From: DASUSH01 sp036375215
GTDB taxonomy: Bacteria > Actinomycetota > Thermoleophilia > Solirubrobacterales > 70-9
Assembly: GCA_036375215.1 (NCBI GenBank)
Contig: DASUSH010000097.1
Coordinates: 21,045 to 85,044, forward strand
Length of the DNA: 64,000 nt
Reading direction: 5' to 3'
Below are positions 7,602-16,202 of the stretch, piece by piece. The position numbers and the translations under genes were made by a program. Under the pieces are notes generated by a model. The model had not been told where the DNA came from and searched no databases. It was given only the letters and a program-made list of their open reading frames with translations. Within the stretch, counting starts at the first letter, position 1, and every line of letters starts with the position of its first letter.

Positions 7602-8930
7602 ATGCTGCGCGTAGCCGAGCAGTACGCCGAGAGCGACACCGGTCGCCAGCGGAGCGCGAACGAGGACTCGTACTTCGCCCGGGCGCCGGTGTTCGTCGTC
7701 GCCGACGGCATGGGCGGGGCCCAGGCGGGCGAGGTCGCCTCGCAGGTCGCGGCGGAGGCATTCGAGCCCGGCAACGCGAGCGGCGAGAGCCCCGAGGCGT
7801 ACCTGCGCGGCGTCGCCGAGGGCGCCAACGCCCGCATCCACGAGCTCTCCCAGCAGGACTCCTCGCGATCGGGCATGGGGACGACGCTCACCGCCGTCCT
7901 GGTCTCCGACGACGAGATCTCGATCGCCCACGTCGGCGACAGCCGCGCCTACCTGTGGCGCGACGGCGAGCTCAAGCGGCTGACCAGCGACCACTCCCTC
8001 GTCGAGGAGCTCCGCCGCCAGGGCCGGCTCACCGAGTCGCAGGCCGCCGAGCACCCGCAGCGCTCGATCATCACGCGGGCGCTCGGGCCCGAGCCGACCG
8101 TGAACGTGGACACGATGAGCTACCCGGCCCGCCCCGGAGACGCCTTCCTGCTCTGCTCGGACGGCCTCACGACGATGCTCCCCGACGAGCGGATCGCCAA
8201 GATCCTGGCCCAGAGCCCCGACCTGCGCAGCGCCGGCAAGGCGCTCATCCGGGAGGCGAACGCCGCCGGCGGCCGCGACAACATCACCGCGGTCGCGTTC
8301 CGGCTCGAGGAGGCGGGAGCCGGGGCCCCGGAGGAGGGCGCGACCCTGATCGGGCCCTCCGCGGAGGAGCAGGGCCTGACCGCGGAGGCGGTCCGCGAGG
8401 GCGCCCATCGTGGCGGCGCCGCGGCCCCGACCCGCGAGCGGCCGAGCGGGAGCTCGGGCATCCCCAAGCGCCGCTGGCCGGCCCGTCTCGCGAAGACGCT
8501 GATCGCCCTCGCGGTTGTCGCCGCGCTCGTCGTGGGCGGCATCTGGGGCGCCCGTCAGATCTACTTCCTCGGCACCGACGAGGGCGGTCGGATCGCGCTC
8601 TACCGCGGCCTCCCGTACGACCTCCCCGCGGGGATCGAGCTCTACTCCGAGGTCTACTCCAGCCCGACCCAGGCCGCGTCCCTGCCAGAGGACCGCCAGG
8701 ACGAGGTCACCGACCACGAGCTGCGGGGCCGCGACGACGCCGAGTCCCTCATCACCGACCTCGAGGAGACGGCCGCCGAGTCCGAACCCGCCTCCACCTC
8801 TTCCTCCTCGAACAACGACGCTGGGGGGAACGCATCTCCTGCGGGTGGCGGTTCGGAGGGGCCCGCGGACGGGCCGTCCAGGCCCGACCAGCGGGAGGAT
8901 CCGAGCCGACAGGACCCGCAGGGCGGCTGA
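7602..8930 (+). CDS. pstP: PP2C-family Ser/Thr phosphatase
   Basis: 442 residues. The cytosolic PP2C domain (about 1-235) has the metal-binding motifs NEDSYF, VADGMGG, HVGDSRAYL, CSDGLT and RDNIT. A linker, one membrane helix (about 293-315) and an extracytoplasmic tail of about 125 residues, rich in Ser, Gly and Pro near the end, follow. PstP reverses PknA/PknB phosphorylation in the same operon. The ATG at 7602 is used although no clear Shine-Dalgarno is visible; the family N-terminus starts just here. Confidence 0.93.
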   Translation: MLRVAEQYAESDTGRQRSANEDSYFARAPVFVVADGMGGAQAGEVASQVAAEAFEPGNASGESPEAYLRGVAEGANARIHELSQQDSSRSGMGTTLTAVLVSDDEISIAHVGDSRAYLWRDGELKRLTSDHSLVEELRRQGRLTESQAAEHPQRSIITRALGPEPTVNVDTMSYPARPGDAFLLCSDGLTTMLPDERIAKILAQSPDLRSAGKALIREANAAGGRDNITAVAFRLEEAGAGAPEEGATLIGPSAEEQGLTAEAVREGAHRGGAAAPTRERPSGSSGIPKRRWPARLAKTLIALAVVAALVVGGIWGARQIYFLGTDEGGRIALYRGLPYDLPAGIELYSEVYSSPTQAASLPEDRQDEVTDHELRGRDDAESLITDLEETAAESEPASTSSSSNNDAGGNASPAGGGSEGPADGPSRPDQREDPSRQDPQGG

Positions 8931-8959
8931 CCATCGTCCCTAGCCGTTCCACCTAGCCC

Positions 8960-10330
8960 ATGAGCGCACGCAACCGAGAGCTACTGGCCCTCATCCCGGT
9001 AGCCCTACTGGTCACCGCCGGCTTCACCAGCGTCCTCCTCGTCGACACACTCGACGTCGGCAACGTCACCCTGACGTACGGCGGCTACTTCCTGGCGATC
9101 TGCGTCGCGATCCACATCCTGATCCGGATCCGGCTGCCCCACGCCGACCCGTACCTGTTCCCGCTCGTCGCGCTGCTCGCCGCCGTCGGGCTGGTCGTGC
9201 TCTACCGGATCGACGAGTCCCTGGCGCTCGAGCAGGCGTCGCTGATGGTGCTCGGCGCGCTCGTCTTCGCGGCCACGATCGTCTTCGTCCGCGACCTCGG
9301 CGTGCTCGAGCGCTACCGCTACCTGATCGCGATCGCCGGCATCGTCCTGCTCCTGCTGCCGCGGCTGCCCGGGATCGGCGCCCAGGTGAACGGCGCCTAC
9401 CTCGGGGTCGACATCGGCCCGATCGCGTTCCAGCCCGCGGAGCTGGCGAAGATCTGCATCGTCGTCTTCCTCGCCAGCTACCTGCGCGAGCACCGCGAGG
9501 TGATGCTGGTGAACGCGCGCAGGTTCCTCACCTTCACCTGGCTGCCGATGAAGCACCTCGGCCCGCTGCTCGTCGTCTGGGGCGCATCGATGGTGATGCT
9601 CGTCTTCATCCGCGACCTCGGCAGCTCGCTGATGTTCTTCGGCGCCTTCCTCGCCCTGCTCTACGTGGCGACCAACAGCGCCACGCTCGTCCTGCAGTTC
9701 ATGGCGATGTTCGCGGTCGGGGCCTATTTCTTCTCGCGCACGGTCAGCCACATCGCCGACCGCGTCGACATCTGGCTCGATCCGTTCGCGCGCGACGCGC
9801 CCGACGGCGCCGGGCAGATCACCCAGTCGCTGTTCGCGCAGGCCGAGGGCGGCCTGTTCGGCGAGGGCCTGGGGCAGTCGCTCCTGAGGTTGCCCGGGCC
9901 GTTCGCGCCCGACTGCCACGTGCCGTTCCCGGAGTGCGGGAGCATCCTGCCCGCGCCGCACACCGACTTCATCTACGCGGTGATCACCTCCGAGCTCGGA
10001 CTCTTCGGCGCCTGCGCCGTCGTCCTCATCTTCGCCCTGATCGCCGCCCGCGGCTTCAAGGCCGCGCTCACCGTCCAGGACGGGTTCTCGAAGCTGCTCG
10101 CCACCGGCCTCACCGCGGTGCTCGCGCTGCAGGCGTTCGTGATCATCGGCGGCGTCATCCGGGTGATCCCGCTGACCGGCGTGACCCTGCCCTTCGTGAG
10201 CTACGGCGGCAGCTCCGTGGTCGCGAACATGATCCTCGTCGCGCTGCTCCTGATCGTCTCGAACGAGGCGCGAAGACCGCGCCTGGGGAGCGGCGGCGTG
10301 ACCGGCACCTTCCCGGAGGTGGACCGTTGA
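8960..10330 (+). CDS. rodA: SEDS peptidoglycan glycosyltransferase RodA/FtsW
   Basis: 456 residues with about 12 membrane helices. SEDS hallmarks are visible: FQPAELAKI, the long extracellular loop before PHTDFIYAVI, and the C-terminal GVTLPFVSYGGSS. The protein polymerises lipid II into glycan strands with its partner class B PBP. The gene overlaps that partner, pbpA, by 4 bp, and both sit in the kinase/phosphatase operon, which marks it as the elongation-type RodA rather than the divisome FtsW. Start at ATG 8960, 29 bp after pstP. Confidence 0.93.
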   Translation: MSARNRELLALIPVALLVTAGFTSVLLVDTLDVGNVTLTYGGYFLAICVAIHILIRIRLPHADPYLFPLVALLAAVGLVVLYRIDESLALEQASLMVLGALVFAATIVFVRDLGVLERYRYLIAIAGIVLLLLPRLPGIGAQVNGAYLGVDIGPIAFQPAELAKICIVVFLASYLREHREVMLVNARRFLTFTWLPMKHLGPLLVVWGASMVMLVFIRDLGSSLMFFGAFLALLYVATNSATLVLQFMAMFAVGAYFFSRTVSHIADRVDIWLDPFARDAPDGAGQITQSLFAQAEGGLFGEGLGQSLLRLPGPFAPDCHVPFPECGSILPAPHTDFIYAVITSELGLFGACAVVLIFALIAARGFKAALTVQDGFSKLLATGLTAVLALQAFVIIGGVIRVIPLTGVTLPFVSYGGSSVVANMILVALLLIVSNEARRPRLGSGGVTGTFPEVDR

Positions 10331-11787
10331 ACGCGCCGATCATGCGGCTCTACGTGCTCGCCCTGATCCTGTTCGCGACGCTCGTCGGGTTCACCTCGTA
10401 CTGGGCCGTGTTCAAGTCAGAGGAGCTGAAGGAGAAGCCGGAGAACCGGCGCGCCCTGATCGAGGCGCAGGGGATCAAGCGCGGCACGATCACGACGGTG
10501 GACGGCACCGTCGTCGCCGAGAGCATCGCGCAGGGGAAGGGGCAGCAGACGATCTACTCGCGCCGCTACCCGCAGGGCGACCTCTTCGGGCACCCGGTGG
10601 GCTACTCGTTCATCGAAGTGGGTCAGTCCGAGATCGAGCGCTCCGAGAACACGACGCTCACGGGCGAGTCGAACGAGTTCGCCAACCTGATCGACGAGCT
10701 CCAGGGCGAAACGGAGGAGGGCTCGAACGTGACGCTCACCCTCGACGCCGAAGCGCAGCGGGTCGCGACGCAGGCGCTCGAGAGCGCGATCACCACGCCG
10801 GAGACCGGCGGCGCCGTGGTCGCGATCGAGCCCGACACCGGCGCGATCAGGGCGATGGTCTCGACGCCGGGCTACGACCCGAACACGGTCCCGACAGACT
10901 TCGAGTCGCTGACCAGCGACGAGGGCGAGACCCCGCTCGTCAACCGCCCGACCCAGTCGGTCTATCCGCCGGGCTCGACGATGAAGGTCGTGACCGCCAC
11001 GGCGGCGCTCGACTCCGGCGAGTTCGAGCAGTCGACGACGCTGAACGCGAACTCGGGCATCGACGTCTCGGGCGTCCCGCTCGCCAACTCGGGCGGCCAG
11101 GACTTCGGGACGATCGACATGACCACCGCCCTGACCAACTCGGTCAACACCTATTGGGCCCAGGTCGGCGAGCAGCTGGGCCCGGAGACGATGGTCGAGT
11201 ACATGAAGCGCTTCGGCTTCTTCCGCAAGCCGCCCGTGGACTTCCCGTCCGACGAGCTCACCGCCAGCGGCGTCTTCAACTCCGACCGCGAGCTCGTCGA
11301 GGAGGGCTTCGACGTCGGCCGCGTCGCAATCGGGCAGGGTGGTGAGGAGGGCCAGATCCTCGCCACCGAGCTGCAGATGGCGATGGTCGCCGCGACGGTG
11401 GCGAACGAGGGGACCCTGATGGAGCCGACGTTCCAGCAGGAGGTCACCGACCCGGACGGCCGCACCAGCGAAGAGCTCGACCCCGAGGAGTTCAGCGAGG
11501 TGATGAGCGCGGACACGGCCGGCCAGATGGCGGACATGATGACCAACGTCGCCGAGGAGGGAACCGCGAGCGGCCTCTCGGTCGCCGGCTCGACCCTCGC
11601 CGGCAAGACCGGCACGGCGGAGATCGACGTGGAATCGAGCCTCAACCAGGCCCAGTTCATCGGGTTCGCGCCCGCCGACGACCCGCAGATCGCGGTCGCC
11701 GCCACCGTCGAGCGCTGTACCGGCTGCTTCGGCGGCGACACCGCGGGCCCGATCGCGACGCAGGTGATGGAGTCCCTCCTTGACTAG
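10327..11787 (+). CDS. pbpA: Class B penicillin-binding protein (transpeptidase)
   Basis: 486 residues from TTG 10327, which overlaps the rodA TGA (TTGA). This gives the usual MNAPIMRLYVL start with one N-terminal membrane helix. A dimerisation region is followed by the transpeptidase domain with active-site STMK (Ser217), SVN and KTGTAE. It crosslinks glycan strands made by RodA. An ATG at 10342 is possible but would shorten the conserved leader by five residues. Two Cys close to the C-terminus (CTGC) may form a disulfide outside the cell. Confidence 0.93.
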   Translation: MNAPIMRLYVLALILFATLVGFTSYWAVFKSEELKEKPENRRALIEAQGIKRGTITTVDGTVVAESIAQGKGQQTIYSRRYPQGDLFGHPVGYSFIEVGQSEIERSENTTLTGESNEFANLIDELQGETEEGSNVTLTLDAEAQRVATQALESAITTPETGGAVVAIEPDTGAIRAMVSTPGYDPNTVPTDFESLTSDEGETPLVNRPTQSVYPPGSTMKVVTATAALDSGEFEQSTTLNANSGIDVSGVPLANSGGQDFGTIDMTTALTNSVNTYWAQVGEQLGPETMVEYMKRFGFFRKPPVDFPSDELTASGVFNSDRELVEEGFDVGRVAIGQGGEEGQILATELQMAMVAATVANEGTLMEPTFQQEVTDPDGRTSEELDPEEFSEVMSADTAGQMADMMTNVAEEGTASGLSVAGSTLAGKTGTAEIDVESSLNQAQFIGFAPADDPQIAVAATVERCTGCFGGDTAGPIATQVMESLLD

Positions 11788-11817
11788 CGCCGCCGGCGCC
11801 GCCCGGGGGGCCCGGCG

Positions 11818-13659
11818 ATGAGGCTCACCGAGGGCGCGACCGTCGACGGCCGCTATCGGCTCGACCGCCGCCTCGGCTCGGGCGGCATGGCGGACGTCTG
11901 GCTCGCCGAGGACGTCGAGCTCGGCCGCCCGGTCGCGGTCAAGGTCCTGCACGACCGCTTCGCCCAGGACGCGCAGTTCGTCGAGCGCTTCCGCCGCGAG
12001 GCCGCGGCCGCCGCGGGCCTGATGCACCCCAACGTCGTCGGCGTATTCGACCGCGGCGAGGTCGACGGGACCTACTACATCGCGATGGAGTACGTCGAGG
12101 GCTCCTCGCTCAAGAACCTGATCGATCGCGGCCTGAACGTCGCCCAGGCGGTCGAGATCACCCGCCAGATCCTCGCCGCGGAGCGCTTCGCCCACGAGCA
12201 CGGGATCGTCCACCGCGACATCAAGCCGCAGAACGTGATCGTCGACCCCGCCGGCCGCGTGCGCGTGCTCGACTTCGGAATCGCGCGGGCGGGCGCGTCG
12301 GAGATCACCCAGACCGGCTCGGTCATGGGGACGGCGCAGTACCTCTCGCCCGAGCAGGCGCAGGGGCTCGACGTCGCGCCCTCCTCGGACCTCTACTCGA
12401 CCGGGGTCGTCCTCTACGAGATGCTGACCGGGCGGGTCCCGTTCGACGGCGACAGCGCCGTCGCGGTCGCCCTCAAGCAGGTCTCCGAGCAGGCGGCGCC
12501 GCCGAGCTCCCTGAACCCGGGCGTGCCACCCGCGCTAGACGCGGTCGTGCTGCGCGCGCTGGCGAAGGATCCGGCGAACCGGTTCACGAGCGCCGAGGAG
12601 TTCTCGCGGGCGCTCGACGCCGCCGAGGCGGACCCCGCCAACGTGGGTGACACGGCGATGTTCGCCGCCGTCGCGGACCCCGACGCCGAAGCCGCCGCCG
12701 AGGCGGAGGAGCGCCGCCGGCGCCGCCGCCGGTGGATCCTGATCGGCCTCCTCGCGGCGATCCTCGCCGGCCTCCTGGCGATCCTCCTGATCAACCGGTT
12801 CGGCACCGAGCAGGTCTCCGTGCCGGCGGTGACGGGCGAGGACGTCGAGAAGGCCGCCGACGAGCTGGAGGCGGCCGGGTTCGAAGTCGACGTCGACGAG
12901 TTCGCCAACGCCGCCAGGCGCGGCACGGTGCTCGAGCAGGACCCGCGCGCCGGCGAGCGGGCCGACGAGGGCTCGACCGTGACGCTCTCGGTCTCCGCCG
13001 GGCCCGGCAAGGGGGTGGTGCCCGACGTCGTCGACCAACCCGAGGGGGAGGCGATCGCCGAGCTCGAGGACAGGGGCTTCCGGGTCAGGTCGGAGCGCGA
13101 GACGTCCTCCGACACCGACGAGGGCGACGTGATCCGGACGACCCCGAGCGCGGGCCTGCGGGCGAAGCGCGGCTCGACGGTCACGATCTTCATCTCGACC
13201 GGGCCGAAGCTGGTCACGGTCCCCGACGTCCTGAACCAGACCGAGGCGTCGGCGCGCACGGAGCTCGAGGGCGCCGGCCTGCTCGTGGACGTCGAGACCG
13301 AGGAGTCCGACGTGACCGAGGGCAACGTGGTCTCCGAGGACCCCGGCCCCGGCAGCCGGGTCGAGGAGGGCGAGCGGATCACGATCGTCGTCTCCGAGGG
13401 GCCGGGCGACGTCAGCGTGCCGAACGTCGTCGGGCAGAGCCGGACGACCGCGCTCGGGAACCTCTCCGCGGCGAACCTCGGGGCGACCGTCGTCGAGGTG
13501 GACACCGATGTCGAGTCCGAGGACGACCAGGTCCTCGACCAGACCCCCGGCGGCGGCAGCCGGGTGCCGCCCGGCACCGACGTGACGATCGAGGTCGGCC
13601 ACTTCGTCGAGCCCGAGGAACCGGACCCGGCCGCCGGCGACGAGGTGGCCTCGCCGTGA
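11818..13659 (+). CDS. pknB: PASTA-domain Ser/Thr kinase PknB
   Basis: 613 residues. The kinase domain (about 10-270) has GSGGMADVW, Lys42, HRDIKPQNV, DFGIA and SPEQ. A juxtamembrane stretch with Arg repeats leads to one membrane helix (about 305-327). Four PASTA repeats follow outside the cell (begin near VSVPAV, VVPDVV, VTVPDV, VSVPNV), which bind muropeptides or lipid II and drive kinase activation. Last but one gene of the fhaA-ddl run; a GTGA overlap couples it to ddl. Mycobacteria have pknA before pknB here; in this window the additional kinases flank the block instead. Confidence 0.95.
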   Translation: MRLTEGATVDGRYRLDRRLGSGGMADVWLAEDVELGRPVAVKVLHDRFAQDAQFVERFRREAAAAAGLMHPNVVGVFDRGEVDGTYYIAMEYVEGSSLKNLIDRGLNVAQAVEITRQILAAERFAHEHGIVHRDIKPQNVIVDPAGRVRVLDFGIARAGASEITQTGSVMGTAQYLSPEQAQGLDVAPSSDLYSTGVVLYEMLTGRVPFDGDSAVAVALKQVSEQAAPPSSLNPGVPPALDAVVLRALAKDPANRFTSAEEFSRALDAAEADPANVGDTAMFAAVADPDAEAAAEAEERRRRRRRWILIGLLAAILAGLLAILLINRFGTEQVSVPAVTGEDVEKAADELEAAGFEVDVDEFANAARRGTVLEQDPRAGERADEGSTVTLSVSAGPGKGVVPDVVDQPEGEAIAELEDRGFRVRSERETSSDTDEGDVIRTTPSAGLRAKRGSTVTIFISTGPKLVTVPDVLNQTEASARTELEGAGLLVDVETEESDVTEGNVVSEDPGPGSRVEEGERITIVVSEGPGDVSVPNVVGQSRTTALGNLSAANLGATVVEVDTDVESEDDQVLDQTPGGGSRVPPGTDVTIEVGHFVEPEEPDPAAGDEVASP

Positions 13660-14621
13660 GGGTCGCGGTGATCTACGGCGGCCGCTCCTCCGAGCACGAG
13701 ATCTCGCTGCAGTCCGGGGCCTCGGTCGCGGCGGGGCTCGAGGCGGCCGGCCACGAGGTGGTCCGGGTGCTGATCGGGCGCGACGGGCGCTGGGAGGCCG
13801 GTGGCGAGCCGGTGTCGCTCGAGCCCTCCGGCGGGCTGCTGGGCTGCGACGTCGCCTTCCCCGTCCTGCACGGCCCGTTCGGCGAGGACGGGACGGTCCA
13901 GGGCCTCCTCGAGGTGCTCGACGTCGCCTACGCCGGGCCGAACGTCCTCTCGGCCGCGGTGGCGATGGACAAGCTGATCTGCAAGCGCCTCCTCGCCTTC
14001 CACGGCCTGCCCCAGGTCGGGTTCTGCGAGGTCGGCGAGGAGGGGTGGCGCGAGCTCGCCGAGGGGCTCGGCCTGCCGCTGTGGGTGAAGCCATCGCGGC
14101 TCGGGTCCTCGGTCGGGATCAGCCGCGTCGAGTCGCTCGCCGAGCTCGACGCCGCGATCGCCGAGGCGGAGTCACACGACCCGCGGGTGATCGTCGAGGC
14201 GCACTCGGAGGGCCGCGAGGTGGAGTGCTCGGTGATCGGGAACGAGCGGCCCGAGACCTCGCTGCCGGGCGAGATCGTTCCCCGCGGCGACTGGTACGAC
14301 TTCGACTCGAAGTACTCGGAGGGCGGCATGGAGCTGGCGGTCCCGGCGCCGATCGGCGACGAAGCCGTCGCCCGCGTGCGCGAGCTCGCCGCCGCGGTCT
14401 TCGCCGCGATCGGCAATACCGGCCTCGCGCGCTGCGACTTCTTCGTCACCGACGACGGCGAGGTGCTGGTGAACGAGATCAACACGATCCCCGGCTTCAC
14501 CTCGACGAGCGTCTTTGGCAAGCTCTTCGAGGCGACCGGGGTGCCCTACCCCGAGCTCTGCGACCGCCTCGTGCACCTCGCGGTCGAGCGCCACGAGTCA
14601 GAGCGGGCCCACCGCTTCTAG
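13656..14621 (+). CDS. ddl: D-alanine-D-alanine ligase
   Basis: 321 residues, an ATP-grasp enzyme joining two D-Ala for the peptidoglycan pentapeptide. Motifs include YGGRSSEHEISL, the HGPFGEDG loop, WVKPSRLGSSVGI (ATP binding), and FVTDDGEVLVNEINTIPGFT (metal ligands near the C-terminus). The GTG at 13656 overlaps the pknB stop (GTGA). Placing ddl directly after pknB couples precursor supply to the growth kinase; this order is not the mycobacterial one. Its TAG (14619-14621) is followed within 5 bp by a 40-bp palindromic repeat. Confidence 0.95.
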   Translation: MRVAVIYGGRSSEHEISLQSGASVAAGLEAAGHEVVRVLIGRDGRWEAGGEPVSLEPSGGLLGCDVAFPVLHGPFGEDGTVQGLLEVLDVAYAGPNVLSAAVAMDKLICKRLLAFHGLPQVGFCEVGEEGWRELAEGLGLPLWVKPSRLGSSVGISRVESLAELDAAIAEAESHDPRVIVEAHSEGREVECSVIGNERPETSLPGEIVPRGDWYDFDSKYSEGGMELAVPAPIGDEAVARVRELAAAVFAAIGNTGLARCDFFVTDDGEVLVNEINTIPGFTSTSVFGKLFEATGVPYPELCDRLVHLAVERHESERAHRF

Positions 14622-14625
14622 GGGG

Positions 14626-14665
14626 GACCTGCCACCCGAGGGGTCTGACCCCAAAGGGACAGGTC
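14626..14665 (-). repeat. 40-bp palindromic repeat element, copy 1
   Basis: A 40-bp imperfect palindrome with outer arms GACCTG/CAGGTC and a perfect core GGGGTCTGACCCC (14640-14652). It fills the gap between the convergent ddl and kinase genes and overlaps two bases of the kinase stop (TGA read from 14666-14664), so it may act as a bidirectional terminator. Its reverse complement occurs again at 31270-31309 with 39 of 40 bases identical. It resembles REP-type dispersed elements; no named family is claimed. Confidence 0.85.
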
Positions 14666-16136
14666 AGCCCAGCAGGCGGACGTCCGCGATCTCGACGGCG
14701 TCGTTGTCGCCGAGGTCGGTGAGCCAGAGCAGGTAGTGCCGGGCGGGGTCGGTGAGGGACAACTCGGCGGTCACGTCCTCGCCCGCGTCCTCGATCGTCC
14801 CGACCGGCTCGCCCCAGCCCTCGAGATCGTCGGGGTGCGGGCTCTCGGATGTGGCGTAGACCTCGCCGCTCCAGCCGGGCGTCGGCGTCACCACCTTCAG
14901 CTCGGCGGCCTCCACGGGCTTGCCGGCGTCGACCGCGATCCCCACGCCCGACTTGTTCGCGCCCTCGAGGCCGGCCGAGTAGGACTCGGTGGTCCAGGAG
15001 GTGCCGGTCTCGTTGCCGTCGATCGCGAGCTCGACCTCCTCGGGGTGCTCGTCGTTCGGCGGCGTCCCCTCGGGGTCGAAGTCGTCCGCGCCCACGATGT
15101 CGCCCACGGGCGCGGCCCCCGTCTCCTTGTTCTTCTGACGCGAGGGCCCCTCGTCGCCGGTGAAGACAGCGATCGCGATCGCGATCGCGGCGGCGATCAG
15201 CACGACCGCGATCCCGGCGACCGAGAGCCGCCGCGGGGTCAGCAGGCGGCGGTTGCGGGCGGGGACCGAGCGCAGCACGTTGGTCGCCTCCCCGGTGGAG
15301 GAGCCGGCCCGCGAGACCTCGACCTCGAGGGCGTGCTCGAGGTCGTCGAGCATCGGCGCCATCTCGGAGTAGCGGCGGCCGGGGTCCTTCCAGGTCGCCT
15401 TCTCGACGACCGCGGCGAGGGCGGATGAGACCTGGGGGCGGCGGACCTGCACGTCCGGCATCTGCTCGTTCACGTGCTTCATCGCCACGCCGACGAGGGT
15501 CTCGGCGGAAAAGGGCGGGGCGCCGATGAGCATCTCGTAGAGGACGACGCCGAGCGAGTAGATGTCGGAGCGGGCGTCGACGTTGTGTCCCATCGCCTGC
15601 TCGGGGGAGACGTAGTCGGTGGTGCCGAGCACGCGGCCGGTGGCGGTCAGCCCGTCGGCCTCGAGCTCGCGGGCGATCCCGAAGTCGGTGACCTTGGCCC
15701 GGCCCTCGGCGTCGATCAGGACGTTCTGGGGCTTAACGTCGCGGTGGACCATGCGCGCCGCGTGGGCGGCGGCGAGCCCGCGCCCGATCTCGATCGCATA
15801 GGCGGCCGCCTCGTCGAGCGGCAGGCGGCCGAGCCGCTCGATCCGCTGCTTCAGCGTCTCGCCCTCGACGTACTCGAAGACGATGTAGGGGTGGCCGCCG
15901 TCCTCGCCGGCGTCGATCACCGAGACCAGGTTCGGGTGCGACAGCTGGGCGACCGTGCGCGCCTCACGGCGGAAGCGCTCGATCTGGTCGGGCTGGTCTG
16001 AGATCTCGCGGTGGAGGAGCTTCACCGCGACCCAGCGCTCGAGGGTCTCGTCTTGGGCGAGATACACGGTGGACATGCCGCCGGAGCCGAGCTTCGACTC
16101 GAGGATGTAGCGCCCGTTGAGCTTGGTGCCGATCAC
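14664..16136 (-). CDS. Ser/Thr protein kinase with extracytoplasmic discoidin-like domain
   Basis: About 490 residues from GTG 16136 (MIGTKLNGRYILESK), the typical PknB-like N-terminus. A TTG at 16196 would add 20 residues but leave only 6 bp to the divergent neighbour. The kinase domain has GSGGMSTVY, HRDVKPQNV, DFGIA and SPEQ. One membrane helix (SVAGIAVVLIAAAIAIAIAV) follows an Arg-rich segment. The extracellular C-terminus of about 150 residues (AIDGNETGTSWTTESY) looks like the galactose-binding/F5-8C-type fold found in other actinobacterial kinases, suggesting a carbohydrate ligand. It converges on ddl with the 40-bp repeat between. Confidence 0.88.
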   Translation of the reverse strand: MIGTKLNGRYILESKLGSGGMSTVYLAQDETLERWVAVKLLHREISDQPDQIERFRREARTVAQLSHPNLVSVIDAGEDGGHPYIVFEYVEGETLKQRIERLGRLPLDEAAAYAIEIGRGLAAAHAARMVHRDVKPQNVLIDAEGRAKVTDFGIARELEADGLTATGRVLGTTDYVSPEQAMGHNVDARSDIYSLGVVLYEMLIGAPPFSAETLVGVAMKHVNEQMPDVQVRRPQVSSALAAVVEKATWKDPGRRYSEMAPMLDDLEHALEVEVSRAGSSTGEATNVLRSVPARNRRLLTPRRLSVAGIAVVLIAAAIAIAIAVFTGDEGPSRQKNKETGAAPVGDIVGADDFDPEGTPPNDEHPEEVELAIDGNETGTSWTTESYSAGLEGANKSGVGIAVDAGKPVEAAELKVVTPTPGWSGEVYATSESPHPDDLEGWGEPVGTIEDAGEDVTAELSLTDPARHYLLWLTDLGDNDAVEIADVRLLG

Positions 16137-16202
16137 TTCGTCGCTATTTTCGACGTTAGCCGCCGAACTCGTCCTCACCGGGGGCGGAGAACGCAAGCGA
16201 CC

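Noticed and set aside
10417..12213. A 598-codon minus-strand open frame opposite pbpA and pknB
   Set aside because: The opposite strand has full sets of PBP and kinase motifs; the reverse frame shows only biased composition. The same applies to the long reverse frames around 12.4-14.1, 23.4-27.1, 27.0-28.9 and 46.7-49.2 kb.
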